Shown here: positions 6,044 to 9,912 of the stretch, piece after piece
How the letters are laid out: every line of letters starts with the position of its first letter
Numbering within the stretch: the stretch's first letter is position 1
Assembly (NCBI GenBank): GCA_900554455.1
Contig: USHT01000026.1
Coordinates: forward strand, 1-9,912
DNA from: an uncultured Collinsella sp.
Lineage (GTDB): Bacteria; Actinomycetota; Coriobacteriia; Coriobacteriales; Coriobacteriaceae
DNA length: 9,912 nucleotides
Direction: 5' to 3'
Notes under the pieces: model-generated
What the model was told of the DNA's origin: nothing
What the model saw: only the letters and a program-made list of their open reading frames with translations
Database searches by the model: none
Position numbers and translations under genes: made by a program

Positions 6044-6838
6044 ATGAATACGTTCATCAGTGCGGTGCTCGTCGGCCTCGTCGGCGTGTTCTGCATGTGG
6101 GACTCCCGCCTGCTCGGTCGTCTTAACTTCGAGCAGCCCCTCGTTGGCGCTACGCTCGTCGGTCTGCTGCTGGGCGATGTGCCCACCGGCCTTGCCGTCG
6201 GTGCCGCCGTCGAGCTCGTGTCCATGGGCTTGGTGCAGGTCGGTGCCGCCGTTCCGCCCGATATGGTCCTGGGCGGCATCGTGGCCGCTGCCTTTGCGTG
6301 CCTGACCGATGCTTCCGCCGAGACCGCCATGACGATCGCCATCCCGGTCGCCGTCCTGGGTCAGCTCCTCGGCATCGTGTTCCGCTCCATCATCGCCGCC
6401 CTCACCCATGTGGCAGATAGCGCGATCGATAACGGAAAGTTCAAGACCGCCTACCGTATGCACATCTGCGCCGGCTCCGGTCTGTACGCCGTCATGTACT
6501 TCCTGCCGATCTTCCTCGCCGTTTTTGTTGGCACCGACCTGGTTCAGGCCATCGTCAACATGGTTCCCGAGTGGCTGTCCACTGGTCTTAACGTTTCGAC
6601 CAAGATCATGACCGCCTACGGCTTGGCCCTGCTGCTCACCATGATGATCAAGAAGGGTATGACTCCGTTCCTGTTCATCGGTTTCCTGCTCGCCGCTTAC
6701 CTCAACCTGTCCGTCATCGCGGTCGCTCTGATCGGTGTGTGCCTGGCTGTCGTCTTCATGGGCTTCAAGTTCAACGGTTCCCATGCAGCCGCCGGTGTCG
6801 ATTCCGACTACGATCCGCTCGAAGACGACGAAGACTAA
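6044..6838 (+). CDS. Mannose-family PTS EIIC permease subunit
   Basis: This 264-residue integral membrane protein of the ManY/AgaC/SorA type forms the sugar-conducting channel with IID. The family signature is visible at about 44-73, GDVPTGLAVGAAVELVSMG followed by VQVGAAVPPD, where the Glu and the PPD motif lie in the substrate-binding region of known IIC structures. Several long hydrophobic helices follow, interrupted by a polar stretch around THVADSAIDNGKFKTAYRMH. The C-terminus ends in an acidic cytoplasmic tail (SDYDPLEDDED). ATG 6044 follows AAAGGAGAAGG at normal spacing. Its stop codon at 6836-6838 overlaps the ribosome site of IID, so the two subunits are probably translationally coupled. 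The length is normal for the family. Confidence 0.93.
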   Translation: MNTFISAVLVGLVGVFCMWDSRLLGRLNFEQPLVGATLVGLLLGDVPTGLAVGAAVELVSMGLVQVGAAVPPDMVLGGIVAAAFACLTDASAETAMTIAIPVAVLGQLLGIVFRSIIAALTHVADSAIDNGKFKTAYRMHICAGSGLYAVMYFLPIFLAVFVGTDLVQAIVNMVPEWLSTGLNVSTKIMTAYGLALLLTMMIKKGMTPFLFIGFLLAAYLNLSVIAVALIGVCLAVVFMGFKFNGSHAAAGVDSDYDPLEDDED

Positions 6839-6851
6839 GGAGGAACACACT

Positions 6852-7685
6852 ATGGCAACCGCAACCAAGGACGTGTCCCTGAACAAGAAGGTCAGCCAGT
6901 TCTTCTGGCGCTCCTGGGCCATCCAGGCCTCTTGGAACTACGAGCGTCAGATGAACATGGGCTTCCTCTACGGCATGGTTCCCACGCTCGATCGCCTCTA
7001 TCCGGATGAGTCCGACCCCAAGCAGCTCGCTGCTAAGAAAGAGGCTTACCACCGTCACATGGCGTTCTACAACTGCACCCCGCAGACGAGCGCCTTTATC
7101 CTGGGCCTCACCGCCTCCATGGAGGAGGAGTACGCCAAGGATCCCGAGAACTTCGATCCCGATTCGATCAACGCGGTCAAGACCTCCCTCATGGGTCCGC
7201 TTTCCGGCATCGGCGACTCCTTCTTCCAGGGCACCATCCGCGTTATCGCCTTTGGCCTGGGCGTTCAGCTGGCTCAGCAGGGCTCCATCATGGGCCCGAT
7301 CCTGGCCATGCTCATCTCCATCGTCCCCTCTGTGCTGATCACCTGGTTCGCCGCCAAGATGGGCTATCAGGGCGGCCACGAGTACCTGAGCAAGCTTCAG
7401 GGCGGCGACCTCATGGAGAAGCTCATGTATGTCTGCGGCATCGTGGGTCTTATGTCCGTGGGCGGCATGATCGCTACGCTGATCGGCGCCACCACCCCGC
7501 TGCAGTTCGCTGACGGCACCGTCGTGATCCAGGACATCCTGGACGGCATGATGCCCCAGATGATCTCCCTTGGCCTCACCGGCCTTATGTACTGGCTCAT
7601 CAAGAAGAACGTCAACACCGGTTGGCTTCTCGTGATCGCCATCGTGGGCGGCATCGCCCTCTCCGCGGCCGGCATCCTGGCCTAG
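6852..7685 (+). CDS. Mannose-family PTS EIID permease subunit
   Basis: This 277-residue membrane subunit of the ManZ/AgaD/SorM type partners IIC. It carries the family hallmark SQFFWRSWAIQASWNYERQ near residues 15-33, then GFLYGMVPTLDRLY, FYNCTPQTSAFILGL (72-86) and LMGPLSGIGDSFFQGT (113-128). The C-terminal part is hydrophobic and ends GGIALSAAGILA. ATG 6852 was chosen because AAGGAGGAA sits at the end of IIC and the protein then opens MATATKDVSLNKK; the frame remains open upstream, but only as an overlap with IIC. It starts 13 bases after the IIC stop. Two stem-loops separate it from the second deglycase gene. All three subunits needed for a working mannose-family permease are therefore present and intact. 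Confidence 0.93.
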   Translation: MATATKDVSLNKKVSQFFWRSWAIQASWNYERQMNMGFLYGMVPTLDRLYPDESDPKQLAAKKEAYHRHMAFYNCTPQTSAFILGLTASMEEEYAKDPENFDPDSINAVKTSLMGPLSGIGDSFFQGTIRVIAFGLGVQLAQQGSIMGPILAMLISIVPSVLITWFAAKMGYQGGHEYLSKLQGGDLMEKLMYVCGIVGLMSVGGMIATLIGATTPLQFADGTVVIQDILDGMMPQMISLGLTGLMYWLIKKNVNTGWLLVIAIVGGIALSAAGILA

Positions 7686-7719
7686 TCGCGACCAAGCGCC
7701 TAACCGCTTTCCCCCGGGG

Positions 7720-7750
7720 GCCTGCCTGGCATCCCATACCCCAGGCAGGC
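7720..7750 (+). terminator. Stem-loop after EIID (first of two)
   Basis: GCCTGCCTGG (7720-7729) pairs perfectly with CCAGGCAGGC (7741-7750) around an 11-base loop. TTCC, not a T-run, follows, so it is at best a leaky terminator. It more likely protects the upstream PTS message or reduces read-through into the second deglycase gene. Confidence 0.5.
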
Positions 7751-7764
7751 TTCCATCCCTATAC

Positions 7765-7790
7765 GTGACAAAGGGCAGTTCCTTTGTCAC
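7765..7790 (+). other. Stem-loop after EIID (second of two)
   Basis: GTGACAAAGG (7765-7774) and CCTTTGTCAC (7781-7790) form a perfect 10-bp stem with the 6-base loop GCAGTT. There is no downstream T-tract and no clear promoter before the deglycase start at 7883. The pair of hairpins probably sets the ratio of PTS to deglycase message within one operon; a REP-like repeat is an alternative. Confidence 0.5.
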
Positions 7791-7882
7791 ATCCTCAACG
7801 GGCCGGCGACTCGGTCCAAACCACGGTAACCCTGCGAGCGCTCGGCAATGTGGCGCCGCAAAAATCGAAAGGAATGTGTCAG

Positions 7883-8866
7883 ATGTACGAGATCGACCTT
7901 AACCTCCCTAAACAGATCGTCGCTGACGTCCTGTCCAACCACGAGATCCACAGCGTCGCCTTCGTCGGATGCGGTGCTTCCATGTCCGACCTTTACCCCG
8001 CCAAGTACTTCCTGGCCAACAACACGGACAAGCTGAACGTTCAGATCTTCACCGCTAACGAGTTCAACTACGACACGCCTTCCTGGGTCAACGAGCACAC
8101 CTTCGTGATCACCTGCTCCCTCGGTGGCTCCACGCCCGAGACCGTCGAGGCCAACAAGACCGCCAAGAAGCACAACTGCCCGGTCGTCTCCCTCACCAAC
8201 AAGGCTGGCTCCGCTCTGACCGTCGACGCTGACTACGTCATCGTTCACGGCTTCCACGCCAACTTCGCTGCCAAGTGCGAGAAGCCCGGCTATGCCATCG
8301 CTCTTGCTGTCGAGATCCTTCAGCAGACCGAGGGCTATGACCACTACGAGGACATGATCACCGGCCTCACCAACGTCTTCGAGCTCTGCGAGAACGCCGC
8401 TCAGTCCTGCAAGAAACTCGCCAAGAAGTTCGCCGAGGACTTCAAGGACGACAAGATGATCTACTTCATGGCTTCCGGTGCCTCCGAGAAGATGGCTTAT
8501 TCTCACGCTGCCTTCCTGTTCACCGAGATGCAGTGGATCGACGCCGCTGCCTACAACACCGGTGAGTACTTCCACGGCCCGTTCGAGGTTTCCACCGAGG
8601 GTAAGCCCTACGTCTTCTTCATGTCCGATGGCGCTACCCGTCCGATGGACGCCCGCGCCCTCACCTTCCTTAAGCGCATGGGCGCCAAGGTCGCTCTGAT
8701 CGACTCCAAGGACTACGGCCTGGCTGACGCCGTGCCCGCGAGCGTCGTCACCTACTTCAACCCGCTGCTGCACCTCGCCGTTATGCGCGAGTACGGCAAC
8801 CAGATCGCCGAGGCCCGTCAGCACCCGCTGACCATGCGTCGCTACATGTGGAAGCTTTCCTACTAA
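7883..8866 (+). CDS. SIS-domain sugar-amine 6-phosphate deglycase (FrlB/GfrE/GfrF/FraB-like), copy 2
   Basis: This 327-residue cytoplasmic enzyme is a paralogue of the protein at 2429-3421. The first SIS domain contains VAFVGCGASMSD (25-36) and the phosphate loop SLGGSTPET (79-87). The second carries Glu215 and His231 (GEYFHGPFE), again 16 residues apart as in GlmS/FraB. The C-terminus MRRYMWKLSY nearly repeats that of copy 1. Its phosphate loop is full length, unlike copy 1, so the two probably differ in substrate, as GfrE and GfrF do in Salmonella. ATG 7883 was chosen because GAAAGGA (7867-7873) lies 9 bases upstream; an in-frame ATG at 7874 directly abuts that site, and a TTG at 7784 lies inside a hairpin. 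It is downstream of the PTS genes, probably in the same operon, and ends 34 bases before a terminator. Confidence 0.87.
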   Translation: MYEIDLNLPKQIVADVLSNHEIHSVAFVGCGASMSDLYPAKYFLANNTDKLNVQIFTANEFNYDTPSWVNEHTFVITCSLGGSTPETVEANKTAKKHNCPVVSLTNKAGSALTVDADYVIVHGFHANFAAKCEKPGYAIALAVEILQQTEGYDHYEDMITGLTNVFELCENAAQSCKKLAKKFAEDFKDDKMIYFMASGASEKMAYSHAAFLFTEMQWIDAAAYNTGEYFHGPFEVSTEGKPYVFFMSDGATRPMDARALTFLKRMGAKVALIDSKDYGLADAVPASVVTYFNPLLHLAVMREYGNQIAEARQHPLTMRRYMWKLSY

Positions 8867-8900
8867 TCACAAGTAAGTAGACCTTACGGGTTGATTGAGA

Positions 8901-8932
8901 GGGGATGGGGTTTGCGCCCCGTCCCCTTTTTT
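8901..8932 (+). terminator. Rho-independent terminator of the PTS-deglycase operon
   Basis: GGGGATGGGG (8901-8910) and CCCCGTCCCC (8917-8926) form a 10-bp stem with one T-G wobble and the loop TTTGCG, followed directly by six T residues (8927-8932). This is a textbook intrinsic terminator and fixes the end of the operon. Confidence 0.9.
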
Positions 8933-8976
8933 GCTTTGGGGAGGGCGTATCCGTCGCGCCACAAAACCCCAGATAA

Positions 8977-9013
8977 AACATACCAAAATAAACCTGTCCC
9001 TTTTTGGCAGGTG
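8977..9013. repeat. Second copy of the short dispersed repeat, inverted
   Basis: This stretch matches the reverse complement of 1465-1501 at 31 of 37 positions, with an exact 19-base block at 8983-9001 (core AACCTGTCCC). It ends directly at the GGGAGGAG ribosome site of the HAD gene, so the repeat forms part of that gene's leader. Confidence 0.6.
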
Positions 9014-9026
9014 GGAGGAGATGCGT

Positions 9027-9656
9027 ATGATCAAAGCAGTGCTGTTTGACATGGACGGCGTGCTGGTCGATACCGAGTGGTTCTACAACCGTCGTCGCGT
9101 GGCGTTTATGGAGGAGAAGGGGTTCCACTTTGACGAGATCCCCGATCTTTCGGGGTCTAACGAGCCGGCCATTTGGGAGGCGCTGGTGCCCGACGATGTT
9201 GAGCTGCGCGAGCGTCTGCGCGTGGAGTACAAGCAGGTCTACAGCCCGGACCACCCCGTTCCGTATGCCGAGCTGCTCAACGAGCAGACGGAGCCGGTGA
9301 TGCGTGAGCTGCACGAGCGTGGCGTGAAGTGTGCCATCGCGAGCTCGTCTTATCGTGAGCTCATTGACGAGCTGGTAGAGATTGCCGGTATCGCCGATGT
9401 GCTGGACTACACCATCAGCGGTCACGAGTGCAGTGCGTTTAAGCCCGACCCCGAGATCTACCTGCGTGCCATGGAGGCGCTGGGGGTGGAGCCTGCCGAG
9501 TGCCTGGTTATCGAGGATTCGCCTTTGGGGATCGAGGCTGGCAAACGTTCCGGCGCCCGCGTCCTGGCACTGCGTCCGCACGAGGGCGTCAACCTCGATC
9601 AATCGCGAGCCGATGCCGTTATTGATAATCTGGCCGACATTTTGGCCGCTTTGTAG
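9027..9656 (+). CDS. HAD-superfamily hydrolase (beta-phosphoglucomutase/phosphatase-like)
   Basis: This 209-residue cytoplasmic enzyme of the HAD subfamily I has an alpha-helical cap. Motif I is FDMDGVLVDTE with nucleophile Asp8 and Asp10. Motif II is the Ser run at 106-108 (AIASSSYREL), motif III Lys139 in FKPDPEIY, and motif IV Glu163/Asp164 in VIEDSPLGIEAG. This pattern is shared by beta-phosphoglucomutases and small sugar-phosphate phosphatases, and the substrate cannot be told from the sequence. ATG 9027 gives the best spacing to GGGAGGAG (9013-9020); ATG 9021, in frame, would add Met-Arg but lies too close to it. The gene follows a strong terminator, so it is probably a separate unit. 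A role in sugar-phosphate clean-up linked to the deglycase locus is possible but unsupported. Confidence 0.88.
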   Translation: MIKAVLFDMDGVLVDTEWFYNRRRVAFMEEKGFHFDEIPDLSGSNEPAIWEALVPDDVELRERLRVEYKQVYSPDHPVPYAELLNEQTEPVMRELHERGVKCAIASSSYRELIDELVEIAGIADVLDYTISGHECSAFKPDPEIYLRAMEALGVEPAECLVIEDSPLGIEAGKRSGARVLALRPHEGVNLDQSRADAVIDNLADILAAL

Positions 9657-9828
9657 TGTCAATCCGCCGCGAGAAGCACGGGTTCAAACGTTTTTTGCGG
9701 TGGACTGGCTCGATTTGGTTTCGATTTTGATCCGTTTGGCTTCGATTCGGACTAAGTGAGTAGACTTTTTGGCGCAGGCCGAGCACAATGCATATCTTTC
9801 TTTGTAAAACCGACGCTCCTATAAGTTG

Positions 9829-9912
9829 TCAAGAGGCAGTTTGCGGGAGCGCTCTCTCCAATTCGCACAGGAGCTCGTAATACCTCCTCTCCAGTTTCGT
9901 CGACCGCCGTTT
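9829..9912 (-). CDS. Possible 3' end of a minus-strand gene (partial)
   Basis: Read on the minus strand from the window edge, one frame is open for 27 residues and ends at TGA (9831-9829): a charged, helix-like end containing KLERRYYELLCELERAL. Another minus frame is also open across this stretch and runs on to a TAG just below 9756, so the coding frame is ambiguous, and the AGG codons are unlike the other genes here. I do not recognise it. The rest of 9657-9828 shows only a weak hairpin and short direct repeats. Confidence 0.22.
   Translation of the reverse strand, partial: KRRSTKLERRYYELLCELERALPQTAS

Noticed and set aside
7835..7844. Perfect palindrome CGAGCGCTCG upstream of deglycase 2
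   Set aside because: Only 10 bases of G/C-rich sequence with no loop and no second copy; expected by chance at this composition.
2402..8824. Long open frames on the minus strand opposite the deglycase and PTS genes (about 2402-3376, 5051-5854, 6008-6922, 6771-7790, 7787-8824)
   Set aside because: They are mirror images of strongly C/G-ending codon usage on the plus strand, rich in Gly/Val/Asp/His, without recognisable domains or ribosome sites. The plus-strand genes opposite are clear family members.
9663..9704. Stem TCCGCCGC/GCGGTGGA with a T6 run in the loop after the HAD gene
   Set aside because: The T-run is inside a 26-base loop rather than after the stem, so it does not fit an intrinsic terminator.
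9714..9747. Direct repeat TTTGGTTTCGATT / TTTGGCTTCGATT, 21 bases apart
   Set aside because: Two short imperfect copies in low-complexity T/G-rich sequence; no array, flanking gene or structure gives it meaning.
1..9912. CRISPR array, tRNA, rRNA, insertion sequence with transposase
   Set aside because: No regularly spaced repeats of CRISPR length, no cloverleaf or rRNA-like stretch, and no transposase-like protein were seen on either strand.

Overview
The window is high-GC, single-chromosome bacterial DNA with strongly C/G-ending codons in the PTS and SIS genes. Gene content and protein style (mannose-family PTS, HutC-type GntR regulator, short intergenic repeats with GGGGACAGGTT cores) suggest a gut Coriobacteriia, most likely Collinsella. 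That assignment is inference from style, not from a marker gene.

Layout. 1-813: 3' part of a threonine-aldolase-family PLP enzyme, closed by a strong hairpin. 888-1478: GNAT acetyltransferase of the phosphinothricin-acetyltransferase type. 1500-2222 (minus): GntR/HutC regulator with a UTRA domain, convergent with the acetyltransferase and divergent from the next gene. 2223-2428: AT-rich divergent promoter region with several TGTATG/AATACA words. 2429-3421: first SIS-domain deglycase. 3422-3818: no gene, but a hairpin, a long foldback and a tandem/inverted GGGGACAG repeat cluster. 3819-4901: EamA/DMT transporter. 5084-7685: mannose-family PTS as a fused IIAB, then IIC and IID. 7686-7882: two perfect stem-loops. 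7883-8866: second SIS deglycase, then a Rho-independent terminator. 9027-9656: HAD phosphatase. 9657-9912: mostly non-coding, possibly the end of a minus-strand gene.

How the genes may work together. A complete mannose-family permease plus two FrlB/GfrE/GfrF/FraB-like SIS deglycases and a GntR/UTRA regulator is the gene set expected for uptake and breakdown of Amadori (Maillard) compounds such as fructoselysine or glucoselysine. The PTS would import and phosphorylate the sugar-amine, the deglycases would split it into glucose-6-phosphate and free amino acid or amine, and the regulator would sense a phosphorylated intermediate. Both SIS proteins keep the Glu...His pair (16 residues apart) expected of this family. 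The EamA transporter between the two halves shares a 16-bp promoter motif with the PTS operon, so it may be co-regulated and could export the released amino acid or amine. The aldolase, acetyltransferase and HAD genes look like unrelated neighbours.
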